From the NCBI GenBank assembly GCA_026014725.1, contig JAOZHV010000052.1, forward strand, positions 177,259-241,258: DNA of 64,000 nt, read 5' to 3'. Positions 16,456 through 25,017 of this stretch are shown one piece after another (position 1 is the first letter of the stretch; the number at the start of each line of letters is the position of its first letter). Position numbers and translations under genes: made by a program. Below the pieces are notes generated by a model. The model did not search any database, had not been told where the DNA came from, and was given only the letters and a program-made list of their open reading frames with translations. This DNA comes from Candidatus Bathyarchaeota archaeon. Lineage in GTDB: Archaea; Thermoproteota; Bathyarchaeia; Bathyarchaeales; Bathycorpusculaceae.

Positions 16456-16935
16456 ATGGAAACTGAACTTGAAAAAGAAGTGGACAAAGAAAAGCAAAAG
16501 CTCAAGGAGAACGCTACAATCTACGACTTGCTTAAACTGGAGCATAAGGACGTTAAGAAGCTCTTCAAGCAGATTGTTGAGAATGAGAGTTATCAAGATA
16601 ACGTCTACAGTCAAATCAAGAAGGCACTAACGTTGCACATGGAAGGCGAAGAAAAACTGCTGTATCCACGGCTTGAGAACGATGAAGAAACGCGCTCAAG
16701 TATTCTCGAAGCGTATGAAGAGCATGATGTCGCCAAGAAAGTGATGAATGACATTGAGGACTCTTCGGATAATGATGCAAGGGTAGCCAAAGTTAAGGTG
16801 CTAAGCGACGTTGTTGACCACCACGTCGAAGAGGAAGAGGGTGAACTGTTCAAGAAAGCAAGAAAGATTCTATCGACTGATGATGAGCGTGAGATAGCTA
16901 GGAAATTCATGGATGAAAAAATGGCAAAAATGTAG
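16456..16935 (+). CDS. Hemerythrin-like HHE protein
   Basis: 159 residues starting at an ATG nine bases after AGGAGGTGA. The HHE iron-site ligands are spread over four helices: LLKLEHKDVKKLF, ALTLHMEGEEKLLYPRL, EEHDVAKKVM and VVDHHVEEEEGELFKKA, matching the H..HxxxE..H..HxxxE scheme. These proteins bind a di-iron site and sense or carry O2 or NO, or store iron. Together with the Cys-rich protein upstream the pair suggests metal or oxidative-stress handling (inference). Confidence 0.88.
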   Translation: METELEKEVDKEKQKLKENATIYDLLKLEHKDVKKLFKQIVENESYQDNVYSQIKKALTLHMEGEEKLLYPRLENDEETRSSILEAYEEHDVAKKVMNDIEDSSDNDARVAKVKVLSDVVDHHVEEEEGELFKKARKILSTDDEREIARKFMDEKMAKM

Positions 16936-16939
16936 TTGA

Positions 16940-16975
16940 ATGATTTCTTCATTTTCTTTTTTAATTTTCTGCTTT
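16940..16975 (+). terminator. T-rich terminator after the hemerythrin gene
   Basis: Runs of T (TTCATTTTCTTTTTTAATTTTC) directly after the stop codon fit an archaeal oligo-T terminator; a small gene begins only 15 bases later. Confidence 0.35.
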
Positions 16976-16990
16976 ATTGGTGGTGATTGT

Positions 16991-17149
16991 TTGCCTCCAA
17001 GGGGCGTCGAGAAATCAAAGAGAAAACGGAAGTACGAACACATTAAACTGTCAGAGCTTGAGCGGGGTGCATCTGAGCAGGATGTGAAGCGCATTGCTGC
17101 GGCAACGGTGAATAAGACTAGACGAGAGAAAGGTGAAACTAAAAGCTAG
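16991..17149 (+). CDS. Small conserved basic protein
   Basis: 52 residues from a TTG preceded by GGTGGTGA at 16979. The pattern KRKYEHIKLSELERGASEQD followed by VKRIAAATVNKTRREKG is one I recall from short conserved prokaryotic proteins annotated as plasmid-stabilisation-like, all with a KYEHI...RIAAATVNK core. The role is unknown. An upstream ATG at 16940 would add a hydrophobic stretch encoded by the T-rich terminator and is unlikely. It lies between the hemerythrin and thermosome genes. Confidence 0.55.
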   Translation: MPPRGVEKSKRKRKYEHIKLSELERGASEQDVKRIAAATVNKTRREKGETKS

Positions 17150-17209
17150 TTTTTCTGATATTATCATTTAAGAATTTTTAACGTATTGTAGTGTTTACGC
17201 TGAGAAAAA

Positions 17210-17220
17210 CTTATATTTTA
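17210..17220 (+). promoter_or_regulatory. TATA box of the thermosome gene
   Basis: CTTATATTTTA, with an expected transcript start near 17241 and a 29-base leader to the ATG at 17270. Confidence 0.5.
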
Positions 17221-17269
17221 AAGGTTGATTGTTCCGTCTAGAATTTCAAATTAAACTTTGGTGAAAAAT

Positions 17270-18946
17270 ATGTCTACAGGTGGAGGAAACATTCCCGTTC
17301 TAGTATTAAAAGAGGGCACAGGCAGAACAACTGGCCGAGAAGCCCAAAGAAACAACATTATGGCGGCAAAGATTGTTGCTGAAGCGGTGAAAACAACGCT
17401 TGGTCCATGCGGCATGGATAAGATGCTTGTCAGCAGCATGGGTGATGTTGCCATAACCAACGACGGTGCAACCATTATGAAGGAGCTTGATGTCCAGCAT
17501 CCAGCGGCAAAGATGCTCGTGGAAGTTGCAAAAGCACAGGATAACGAGGTCGGTGATGGAACAACAACAGCGGTGGTTTTATCTGGGGAATTACTTGCCA
17601 AAGCTGAAGCTTTACTCGACAAAAATGTACATCCGACAGTAATAATTGAGGGTTTCAAGAAAGCAAGCGAAAAAGCTCAGGAAATCTTGGAAAAAATCGC
17701 CATCCCCGTAGCCATAACCGATGACAAGACCCTGCGGATTCTTGCAACAACATCCCTGTCAGGCAAGAGCAACACAGTGTCATCTGAACATTTTGTTAAA
17801 TTAACTGTTGATGCTGTTAAGCAGGTTGCTGAAGAAGTTGACGGCAAATACAAAGCCGACATAGACTTAATTAAAGTTGTTAAGAAGCATGGCAAGAGCC
17901 TAGATGAAACAGAACTTGTTAAAGGCATGGTTATTGACAAGGAAGTCGCCAGCTCAGGCATGCCAAAACTCATTGATGACGCCAAAATCGCCCTGTTAAA
18001 CGCAAAGTTAGAGATTGAGAAAACCGAGTTTGACGCCAAAATAAACATTGAAAGCCCTGACCAAATGAAACTTTTCCTCGATGAAGAGGAACGCATGTTA
18101 AAGGACATGGTTAACTCAATCACTAAAGCAGGCGCTAACGTTATCTTCTGCGAGAAAGGCATCGACGACATGGCATTGCACTTTTTAGGAAAAGCTGGCG
18201 TTTTAGCGGTTAAGAGTGTAAGCAGCAGCGATATGGAGAAACTCGCCAGAGCAACAGGCGGTAGCATCATCGCAAGCGTCAAAGACTTAACCGCAGACGC
18301 GCTTGGCAGAGCTAAAAGGGTTGAAGAAGTCAAAATCGGCGATGACAAACTAATCTACATACGCGACTGCAAGAACCCCAAGGCCGTAACCATCGTCATC
18401 CGCGGTGCATCCAACCACGTAATCGACGAAGCAGAGCGCTCACTACACGACGGTTTATGCGTAGTCCGAAACGCAATTGAAGACGGCAAAATCGTCGCTG
18501 GCGCAGGTGCACCAGAGGCAGAATTAGCTAAGAACTTGCGAGCTTACGCTGTTAAAGTCGGCGGACGCGAGCAACTTGCAGTTGAAGCTTTCGCAGAAGC
18601 AGTTGAAGCTATCCCGCTAACGCTGGCTGAGAACGCTGGTTTAGACCCCATAGACGTTATGGTAGCCCTAAGAGCAGAGCATGAGAAAGCAGACAGCAAA
18701 TACTTCGGCATCGAAGTGACAACTGGCAAAATCAAAAACATGGTTGACCTGCAAGTTCTTGAGCCACTGCGAGTGAAGCAGCAAGTCATAAAGTCAGCCA
18801 CCGAAGCCACAAACATGATACTGAAAATCGATGATTTAATCAGTGTCAAAGGCGGCGGCAAAGCACCCCCAATGCCTCCAGGCGGAATGGGTGGCGGCAT
18901 GGGTGGAATGGGTGGCATGGGCGGTATGGGCGGAATGCCCTACTAA
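17270..18946 (+). CDS. thsA: Thermosome (group II chaperonin) subunit
   Basis: 558 residues with the full CCT/thermosome plan: an equatorial domain with [25 protein letters not shown] and the ATP-site [14 protein letters not shown], an apical domain in the middle, and the closing equatorial part with [13 protein letters not shown]. The tail is a glycine-methionine repeat (GGMGGMGG type), the usual flexible end inside the chamber. It folds proteins using ATP in a double ring. It is monocistronic with its own TATA box and a pyrimidine-rich terminator. The ATG at 17270 is chosen over a GTG 12 bases upstream because GGTGA sits just before it. Confidence 0.97.
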   Translation: MSTGGGNIPVLVLKEGTGRTTGREAQRNNIMAAKIVAEAVKTTLGPCGMDKMLVSSMGDVAITNDGATIMKELDVQHPAAKMLVEVAKAQDNEVGDGTTTAVVLSGELLAKAEALLDKNVHPTVIIEGFKKASEKAQEILEKIAIPVAITDDKTLRILATTSLSGKSNTVSSEHFVKLTVDAVKQVAEEVDGKYKADIDLIKVVKKHGKSLDETELVKGMVIDKEVASSGMPKLIDDAKIALLNAKLEIEKTEFDAKINIESPDQMKLFLDEEERMLKDMVNSITKAGANVIFCEKGIDDMALHFLGKAGVLAVKSVSSSDMEKLARATGGSIIASVKDLTADALGRAKRVEEVKIGDDKLIYIRDCKNPKAVTIVIRGASNHVIDEAERSLHDGLCVVRNAIEDGKIVAGAGAPEAELAKNLRAYAVKVGGREQLAVEAFAEAVEAIPLTLAENAGLDPIDVMVALRAEHEKADSKYFGIEVTTGKIKNMVDLQVLEPLRVKQQVIKSATEATNMILKIDDLISVKGGGKAPPMPPGGMGGGMGGMGGMGGMGGMPY

Positions 18947-18954
18947 AAACCGAA

Positions 18955-19010
18955 CCCTTCCTTTTCCTTTTTGCTCTTTTGAAAATCCTTCAGTTTGTTT
19001 TTGTTTTTTG
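18955..19010 (+). terminator. Pyrimidine-rich terminator after the thermosome gene
   Basis: Repeated T runs (CCTTCCTTTTCCTTTTTGC, then GTTTTTGTTTTTTGG) follow the stop codon within 60 bases. Confidence 0.45.
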
Positions 19011-19063
19011 GTGTAAACTTATATGCATATTGGCTAGATTTATTGGGTGTCTGGTGTCTTTGA

Positions 19064-19789
19064 GTGAAGCATGTTAAGGTTAGCGCGTTTGATTGCCCTG
19101 ATGCATGGTTTAAAGCGTTAAACGCGATTTGGCGAGAAGGCGACCCTTTCCAAGTGGGTTACGGTTCAGAAGCCACCGATACCAAAAAGCTGAATTTATC
19201 CATCGAGATTGCTCATCCTGAAAACCGTCCGCTCGTCAGCGACAAAGCCCCTTGCGACATGAAGTACGTACAGTGGTACGCGCTCACGTATCTTTGGTGC
19301 GGAGAGGGCAAGCAGGATGAAACCTACACTTACGGTAGCCGACTCCGTGAACCAGTTGACCAAGTTGAACAAGCAATTAAAAATTATGTGAAGGAGCAGC
19401 GGGACAGGCAAGTGACTATGGTGGTTAGGCTTCCAGAGGACATCTACAAGGTCAACCTAAAAACGGGCGAGAAGCATGAACCGCCATGCCTAAGCCTGAT
19501 TGATACGGAAATCCTCGACAACAAAATGCACCTAACCTGCTACTTCCGCAGTTGGGACGCTTACGCTGGTCTGCCAGCCAACATCGCGGGGCTACAACTT
19601 TTCAATGAGGCGTTTGTGGCGGAAATCAACGAGCGCGCAAACCTTAGTTTAGAGACGGGTAAGCTTGTTTTTCACTCTAAAAACTGCCATATCTACCAGC
19701 GGTTATTTCCTCTTGTTAAAGAGCTCCTTGAGCCAAAACAAGGTTCAAAAGACTTGCCCGCTTCATTCACAGTCAGACACAAGTCATAG
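19064..19789 (+). CDS. thyA: Archaeal-type thymidylate synthase
   Basis: 241 residues with a GTG start. The catalytic Cys is in GEKHEPPCLSLIDTEI and the dUMP-binding stretch is LTCYFRSWDAYAGLPANIAGLQL, both diagnostic of the short archaeal ThyA class. It methylates dUMP to dTMP using a reduced folate or pterin. The N-terminus (HVKVSAFDCPDAWFKALNAIW) is the usual start of the archaeal form. No folate or thyX gene lies nearby, and it appears monocistronic. Confidence 0.9.
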   Translation: MKHVKVSAFDCPDAWFKALNAIWREGDPFQVGYGSEATDTKKLNLSIEIAHPENRPLVSDKAPCDMKYVQWYALTYLWCGEGKQDETYTYGSRLREPVDQVEQAIKNYVKEQRDRQVTMVVRLPEDIYKVNLKTGEKHEPPCLSLIDTEILDNKMHLTCYFRSWDAYAGLPANIAGLQLFNEAFVAEINERANLSLETGKLVFHSKNCHIYQRLFPLVKELLEPKQGSKDLPASFTVRHKS

Positions 19790-19910
19790 AAAGAAAAGAG
19801 CGGTAATTCATTCTCCCTTTCTGCCTATGTGGGGTAGCCGAACTTGTCCAAGCAACCATGCCGCCAAGTGCGTTGCTTGCATCTTTAATATTCTGTTTTC
19901 CACTGAGAGC

Positions 19911-21203
19911 TTAATCTTGCCAGTCTAAAAGCCGCTTTTCACCCTGCAACTTCTGGATGTCAGTCACATCCTGCACAACTTCCACGGTGCCCAAATACTT
20001 GCCCTCAGCGTCGCGGACTGCAAAGAAGCGGATAAAAATAACTCGTCCGTTAAGGTTTATCCAGAATTCAGCCACGTTCTTCTTGCCTGATTTAAAGGAG
20101 TCCACTATTCTGGTTACGGTGTCAAGGCTTTTTGCTGGGTGACAGTTTTGCACTTTTCTGCCAATAACTGATTTTGTGCGTACAAAAATCATTTTCTCTG
20201 GCTTATTAAAGTACTGTACAGTGTCGTTTTGGTCGATGAAGGTTATTTCCACGGGTAACGTGTTTAGTAATGCGTTTAGTTGCGTGTGGTTTAGGCTTCC
20301 GAAATCAAACGGCACGGTGCCTTCTGGTGCCTGCAGTTGCGCTTGAACAAGGGCTTTTTCTTCCTTAGGCGGCACTGTTAATTCTGGTGGCGTAAAGCAG
20401 CAGTAGCCTATCGCGTCGAATTCTTCGCGGATTTCTCGCCATTCCTGCTCAGTAATTATGCTGAGAGCGGCTGGGAATAGGATGTTGTTTTCCTTGTAGA
20501 AGTGGCTGGGTAGCAGGTTGCCGAGTTCCTTGGCAGAATCCCATAATTGCTGCTTGGAATTCTCAAAGTTAGCTGGGTCTGAGCCTTTGATTGCGGCTCG
20601 CAGTTTCTTTTTTGCTTCTCTTATTTGGTCATGCTCCATCCACATTACGGCTGGCGGCTCAGTGATGCCGTGTTTTTCCAGCGCTGGGAAAAGCACGTTT
20701 TCTTCACGCAGATAATGTTTCTCTGCGTCGGTGAAGTCGCTGATTAAGTGTTCTACTTGGTGAATGTCCTCTTTAACGTAGCGTATGTCGTTGACTCTGA
20801 GTATCTTGTTTGCTATTTTCAGGAGGTCTTCAGACATTTTGGTCATGATTTTGTGCTCTTCCATAAGAATGCTAATCGGCTGGCTAGGCTTGAGGTCAGG
20901 ATGTTGCTTTTCGATTTGTTCTCTAAAGATGGCTAAGTGAACATCGCAGAGCTTGCGCATTTCCTCTCGTTTCATGCCTTCCTTAGCCAGCTCTTCCTCG
21001 ATTTTAGCGATTTCTAATGAATCGGTGCCTTCGAAAACGTCTCGGAATTTTTCTTTGACCTCTTCAGGAGGCACACCCGCATGCAACTGGCGTATTGCCT
21101 CTTTAATTTGCGCTTTTTTATCCGCTGGCAAAATCACGTTTCCCTCTTTGCTAATTACAGAAATAGTGAGGGATTTATTTCTTTCCAAAACCGAAAAATT
21201 CAT
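19911..21203 (-). CDS. DUF438-hemerythrin-PAS sensor protein
   Basis: About 430 residues in three parts. Residues about 10-100 are DUF438 (LPADKKAQIKEAIRQLHAG, AKIEEELAKEGMKREEMRKL). Residues about 110-265 are a hemerythrin domain with H-rich helices (MEEHKIMTKM, FTDAEKHYLREENVLFPALEKHG, MWMEHDQIREAKKKL, LPSHFYKENNILFPAAL). The end is a PAS domain (LNTLPVEITFIDQNDTVQYF...GTVEVVQDVTDIQKLQGEK). It probably senses O2, NO or redox state through the di-iron site and the PAS pocket, but no output domain is seen. A start at 21224 adds seven residues. Confidence 0.85.
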   Translation of the reverse strand: MNFSVLERNKSLTISVISKEGNVILPADKKAQIKEAIRQLHAGVPPEEVKEKFRDVFEGTDSLEIAKIEEELAKEGMKREEMRKLCDVHLAIFREQIEKQHPDLKPSQPISILMEEHKIMTKMSEDLLKIANKILRVNDIRYVKEDIHQVEHLISDFTDAEKHYLREENVLFPALEKHGITEPPAVMWMEHDQIREAKKKLRAAIKGSDPANFENSKQQLWDSAKELGNLLPSHFYKENNILFPAALSIITEQEWREIREEFDAIGYCCFTPPELTVPPKEEKALVQAQLQAPEGTVPFDFGSLNHTQLNALLNTLPVEITFIDQNDTVQYFNKPEKMIFVRTKSVIGRKVQNCHPAKSLDTVTRIVDSFKSGKKNVAEFWINLNGRVIFIRFFAVRDAEGKYLGTVEVVQDVTDIQKLQGEKRLLDWQD

Positions 21204-21253
21204 GATTAACTCTTTATAGCGCAAGGTGCCTATGCAATAGAGAGGAATATGTT

Positions 21254-21763
21254 ATGGGTCACAATTTGGCAACATGGAAAACACTTGAAGATTTAATGAT
21301 TGAACTGCGAAAGAAAGGCGTCAGTGTTCCCTCAAATGTGGTTGAGGATTTGAGGGCGGCTAGGTCCATGATTAAACTAACATCCATGGAGGACAGCCGA
21401 GGCGAGGTTTTCCAGAAAGCTGAAGAGTATCTTGCAAACGTTGAAGCTTACCTCATAACTGAAGCACAGAAAGTCTTCGGTTCCGAAAAGACGGATGAGT
21501 GGTTCAAACGTTTAGAGGAAGCCAGTGCCCAAGTTTGTGAAGAGCTAAAAGAGGAAGACAAGTTCATCACTGGTGTTCCAAGAGACCAAAAATGGATTCG
21601 TGTGGAACCCATCGACAACCTGCCTGCGGAGCGGATACAGCAAATCGCTAAAGAACACAACCTTGGCGTTAAGCCACAAAATAATGGTCGGCTGGTGGTT
21701 TTCGGTCAACCTGAAGATATTAAACAGTTTCTCAAGGCGATGGCACCGCAAAAAACCAGCTAA
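21254..21763 (+). CDS. DUF2096-family archaeal protein
   Basis: 169 residues. WKTLEDLMIELRKKGVSVPSNVVEDLRAAR at the N-terminus, KAEEYLANVEAYLITEAQ in the middle and an alpha/beta C-terminal domain (VEPIDNLPAERIQQIAKEHN..GRLVVFGQ) match what I recall of DUF2096, an archaea-specific family without assigned function. It is divergent from the DUF438 gene, with about 50 bases between the starts and a weak TATA-like CTTTATA at 21212. Confidence 0.65.
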   Translation: MGHNLATWKTLEDLMIELRKKGVSVPSNVVEDLRAARSMIKLTSMEDSRGEVFQKAEEYLANVEAYLITEAQKVFGSEKTDEWFKRLEEASAQVCEELKEEDKFITGVPRDQKWIRVEPIDNLPAERIQQIAKEHNLGVKPQNNGRLVVFGQPEDIKQFLKAMAPQKTS

Positions 21764-21850
21764 ACCATGGTTATCTGCTCCATAACCATAAAGGTTTGCA
21801 TGTGAAGGTTGAGGAAAAATTTTATATGATTAGCCGCAGTCTTTTCAGGC

Positions 21851-22534
21851 ATGGCTCCCCATAGAAGACCTAAAGTAGTAAAGCGCAAGTCTCACACATC
21901 TCTGTATCTTGCAGTAGGCATAATCGTAATAGTCCTAATCATCGTTGGTGCTTACGTTGCAATAGGACAATTCGGCAGTCAAAATGTTCCAACACCGACG
22001 CCAACGCCAACAGCTACTCCGACGACAACTCCGACAACGTCACCATCAGGTGCTGACTCCGAGTATGAAAATGCAACTAAAGTTCTCTTGCACACAAGCA
22101 TGGGCGACATAACCATCGCATTGCGAAATGATATGCCCATAACTACAGGCAACTTCATCAACCTTGTCAAGCAAGGAGTTTACAACGGCACAATATTCCA
22201 CCGAGTAATAGCTGACTTTATGATTCAAGGTGGCGACCCGACAGGAACAGGATACGGCGACCCATCAATTCCAACAATACAGGACGAGTTTACAAGCAAC
22301 AACCATAACTACAATGGAACAATAGCGATGGCAAACACGGGGGACCCAAACACTGGAAGTAGCCAATTCTTCATCAACGTCAAATACAACAGCCACCTTG
22401 ACACTAAGCATCCAGTCTTCGGAAAAGTCATATCAGGAATGGATGTTGTCATGGCGATTTCAAAAGTGCAGACTAATTCAGCTGATAAACCGTTGCAAGA
22501 CGTTACCTTAATTAGTGCAACAATCTTGCCCTAA
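21851..22534 (+). CDS. Membrane-anchored cyclophilin-type peptidyl-prolyl isomerase
   Basis: 227 residues. A short basic N-terminus, one transmembrane helix (LAVGIIVIVLIIVGAYVAIG) and a Thr/Pro linker lead to an external cyclophilin domain. The domain has MGDITIALRNDMPITTGNFINL, YNGTIFHRVIADFMIQGGDP (catalytic Arg and Phe/Gln) and GTIAMANTGDPNTGSSQFFINV. It would accelerate proline isomerisation in exported proteins; several exported proteins are encoded nearby. Confidence 0.92.
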   Translation: MAPHRRPKVVKRKSHTSLYLAVGIIVIVLIIVGAYVAIGQFGSQNVPTPTPTPTATPTTTPTTSPSGADSEYENATKVLLHTSMGDITIALRNDMPITTGNFINLVKQGVYNGTIFHRVIADFMIQGGDPTGTGYGDPSIPTIQDEFTSNNHNYNGTIAMANTGDPNTGSSQFFINVKYNSHLDTKHPVFGKVISGMDVVMAISKVQTNSADKPLQDVTLISATILP

Positions 22535-22555
22535 AAATTGGGGTAAATATTACCT

Positions 22556-22750
22556 TTATTTCTTTTCCACTTTTGGCTTAGAACCGATTTCTACAACTTG
22601 GATGCTTACTTGGTACTTTTTTCCTCCAGCAACCATTTTGCCCGTGCCGTAGTATCCTCTACTGCCCGTTTTGAAGTCTTTCTTATCAATAATAAAATTC
22701 TGTTTATCACCGTTTAATTGTATAGTCGCTATGTTTGGTTGTTCACTCAT
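22556..22750 (-). CDS. Small conserved protein of unknown function
   Basis: 64 residues, predicted mostly beta (ATIQLNGDKQNFIIDKKDF, GYYGTGKMVAGGKKYQVSIQ). The YYGTGKM...KKYQV pattern resembles small archaeal single-domain proteins of unknown role. The ATG overlaps the end of the membrane-protein gene by eight bases, so the two are co-translated. I can assign no function. Confidence 0.55.
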   Translation of the reverse strand: MSEQPNIATIQLNGDKQNFIIDKKDFKTGSRGYYGTGKMVAGGKKYQVSIQVVEIGSKPKVEKK

Positions 22751-23348
22751 TCGCTTTCACCTTCTTTGGATTATTGTCCTTGTTGCTTTTCACCTTTTCG
22801 CTTTGGGGCTCTGAAACATTTTTTGGCTCTTCACTTTTGCTGTAGAATTCGTCGGTTAACTCTTTGACTTTGGTTTCATTTTGTTTGCGTTTTTTTCTTC
22901 CGCGGAAATCTATAGCGAGCATGACAAGTATGGGCAGTGAAAGGTAGAAGGCTGCAAAGAAAACGTTAGTGAACAATTGAGTAACGGGATTAGAGAACAG
23001 CACTTCTGTGCTTGTGAGGTTAATACCGTAAACTTTGTTGAGCACGTCGATTAGTATGATTCCTGTTAATGCCAGCGTTAAGCAAACAATGAACTGAACC
23101 ATAACGCCTCTGTCCTTGCCTAAAAGGAGACTAGGGATGATGGATGACAAAACAAATACCCATGCAAAAGAATAAACAAACACAACAATATCCATTCTCT
23201 CAAGCAACCATGCGCCAACAACTGGTAAGACTGGGCATAGGACAGATACAACCGTGGTTACGGCTGTTTGGGTGAAAATTTGGTAGCTTACCATTAAAAC
23301 CCAAGCTACTGACAAATATAACGGAGTTATCAGGATAGCTTTCACCAA
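22743..23348 (-). CDS. Multi-pass membrane protein with charged tail
   Basis: 201 residues with about five hydrophobic helices (for example LYLSVAWVLMVSYQIF, VVSVLCPVLPVVGAWLL, IVVFVYSFAWVFVLSSIIP, FIVCLTLALTGIILI, LFTNVFFAAFYLSLPILVML). A basic/acidic cytoplasmic tail of about 50 residues follows, rich in Lys, Glu and Ser. It is unrecognised. It starts the two-gene minus-strand operon that ends with the 64-residue protein. Confidence 0.6.
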   Translation of the reverse strand: MVKAILITPLYLSVAWVLMVSYQIFTQTAVTTVVSVLCPVLPVVGAWLLERMDIVVFVYSFAWVFVLSSIIPSLLLGKDRGVMVQFIVCLTLALTGIILIDVLNKVYGINLTSTEVLFSNPVTQLFTNVFFAAFYLSLPILVMLAIDFRGRKKRKQNETKVKELTDEFYSKSEEPKNVSEPQSEKVKSNKDNNPKKVKANE

Positions 23349-23470
23349 GCATGGGCCACCTTGATTAAAGTATGGGCAGTTTTTTTATAACGTTTACGCT
23401 CCACCGATTCAGATTACCTAACAACAAATAACCATCCAAATATATAACTGAACAAAAAAAGAGAAGAAAT

Positions 23471-24289
23471 TTAGAAACTCTTACTTAAGCCAGTATTAAC
23501 TGCGCGCTGACTTCCACTTAACCGCTTTCGTAATAGGAAGACGCTACCTATGATTGCGATAGTCGACAAAGCGATAACAGCTAATATTGATGGCGATTCA
23601 GGAATTGTTTCGGTGGTACCAGTCTCCAGTCCCCAGTTGGCTGGATTGTTATTCGAGTTAAGCGGCCAAACTTGGACTCCTGCTCCAGAATTACTTGCGT
23701 CATATACTCCAACTTGGATTCCCGGCGAATATCCTGAACCGCTAATGTCGAAATTTTCATTTGACTTGTTTATGGTGATTTCAAAAACCCAGTGTTGATT
23801 ACTATTTAGCGGTGAAGTAGTCAATGTATCTGCTCCAACAACGGTTCCCGCTGGAAGACCTGTGAACTGTGTCCATCCTGTTCCATTGCCTTTGTAGACT
23901 TTTAATCCTGAACTGCTGTGCCCTTTCCACTCAATTTTGATGTCGTCTGCTTGAGGGGCGGCTCCGCCGTCTGCGTTGCGGTCATAGCAGATTTGATAGT
24001 AGTCCTCTGTGTTATTGGTGCTGTCAGTAAAGAATTCAATTAATATATGCTGGTTTATATCACCTGGCCATGTCCATTTTTCTCTCCAAGCGAAATTTGT
24101 GGGTGGATTTGTGGGAACGCCGGCATCTGTCCACTCGTTAGAGGCAGTCCATTTTCCATCTATGGTGGGTGTTACTATTGCCGAGTAGTTGGTACATCCG
24201 TATCCTGTAGCGATAGCACTTACGATTGCTGGTAGTGACAGGCTAAAAAGCGCAACTATAAGTAGAGTGCCCAATACAACTTTTTTCAT
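23471..24289 (-). CDS. Exported CBM9/DOMON-like protein with PEF-type C-terminal anchor
   Basis: About 272 residues. A signal peptide (MKKVVLGTLLIVALFSLSLP) precedes a beta-sandwich-like region beginning TPTIDGKWTASNEWTDAG, a pattern found in CBM9- and DOMON-type sugar or heme binding domains. The end is IPESPSILAVIALSTIAIIG plus an LRKR basic stop, a PEF/PGF-like sorting signal and membrane anchor. The shorter ATG is preferred over 24331 because it begins the signal peptide. It would sit on the outer cell surface and bind glycans (inference). Confidence 0.6.
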   Translation of the reverse strand: MKKVVLGTLLIVALFSLSLPAIVSAIATGYGCTNYSAIVTPTIDGKWTASNEWTDAGVPTNPPTNFAWREKWTWPGDINQHILIEFFTDSTNNTEDYYQICYDRNADGGAAPQADDIKIEWKGHSSSGLKVYKGNGTGWTQFTGLPAGTVVGADTLTTSPLNSNQHWVFEITINKSNENFDISGSGYSPGIQVGVYDASNSGAGVQVWPLNSNNNPANWGLETGTTETIPESPSILAVIALSTIAIIGSVFLLRKRLSGSQRAVNTGLSKSF

Positions 24290-24361
24290 GTTTAATCTAT
24301 TCTCCTCTAAAGTTTTTTTAACTGTATTCAAGCTTTAACCTTAAATAATTTGCCATGCCCC

Positions 24362-24919
24362 TTATGTTGGCAACTTAGCTTCTACAAGACGGGATGCAGT
24401 TAATTCGCCCAGTACCGCCAAGTCTTCAGTTGGCAAATAGCAACTTGCTGATTCATCAAAAAGTACACTTGCTTCCGCTGGAAACACGCTTTCCTCCCAT
24501 AGAATAATAACCAGCGGCACATGCGGCAAACTGAACAATTCTACTGCAGAATCGCCATAAGTTCTCTTAACTCCGCCAAGCAGTCTCGCGGATTCAACGA
24601 GCTTCTCTGGGGTTTTGCCAAATTCGTAAGCAATCGGTTGAACAGCCCTAGTCAAAAAAGCCTTTTCGTACGCTTGACCTCCAGGTAAACTCGCAAACCT
24701 TGTCAGTTGTCCAACTCTCTCAACCTTTTTTGCACTACTATAATGACACAGCACTGTCTCTATTACTCCAAGCACCGTCTTTGCAGGCTCTGCCTTCTTT
24801 AGCGAATCACGGATATCTCCAGAACACAAATCTACACGATAGCCTAAGAACTCAAACTGGTTCTCGCCAACCAATGACCTTAACCCGTTGATTACGTTTT
24901 CTCCTAAATTAAGTCGCAA
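24362..24919 (-). CDS. DUF3786-family protein
   Basis: 185 residues. The C-terminal signature LPHVPLVIILWEESVFPAEASVLFDESASCYLPTEDLAVLGEL matches what I recall of DUF3786, a family found in anaerobes, often near corrinoid or metal-cofactor genes. Here the neighbours give no such clue: an exported protein on one side and an ATPase on the other. Function unknown. An ATTTTCTCC stretch (minus-strand GGAGAAAAC) lies just inside the 5' end, so the exact start is uncertain. Confidence 0.65.
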   Translation of the reverse strand: MRLNLGENVINGLRSLVGENQFEFLGYRVDLCSGDIRDSLKKAEPAKTVLGVIETVLCHYSSAKKVERVGQLTRFASLPGGQAYEKAFLTRAVQPIAYEFGKTPEKLVESARLLGGVKRTYGDSAVELFSLPHVPLVIILWEESVFPAEASVLFDESASCYLPTEDLAVLGELTASRLVEAKLPT

Positions 24920-25017
24920 AGGCTTTCATAAGTTAAGAACCTGTTGCAGTATAAAAATTGAATAATCACCTATCTATTCAAGGGGGAGAATTTGGTGTGG
25001 AAGAGTCATTTTACTCG

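Noticed and set aside
17677..18348. Long antisense frame within the thermosome gene
   Set aside because: Mirror of strong codon bias in the real gene.
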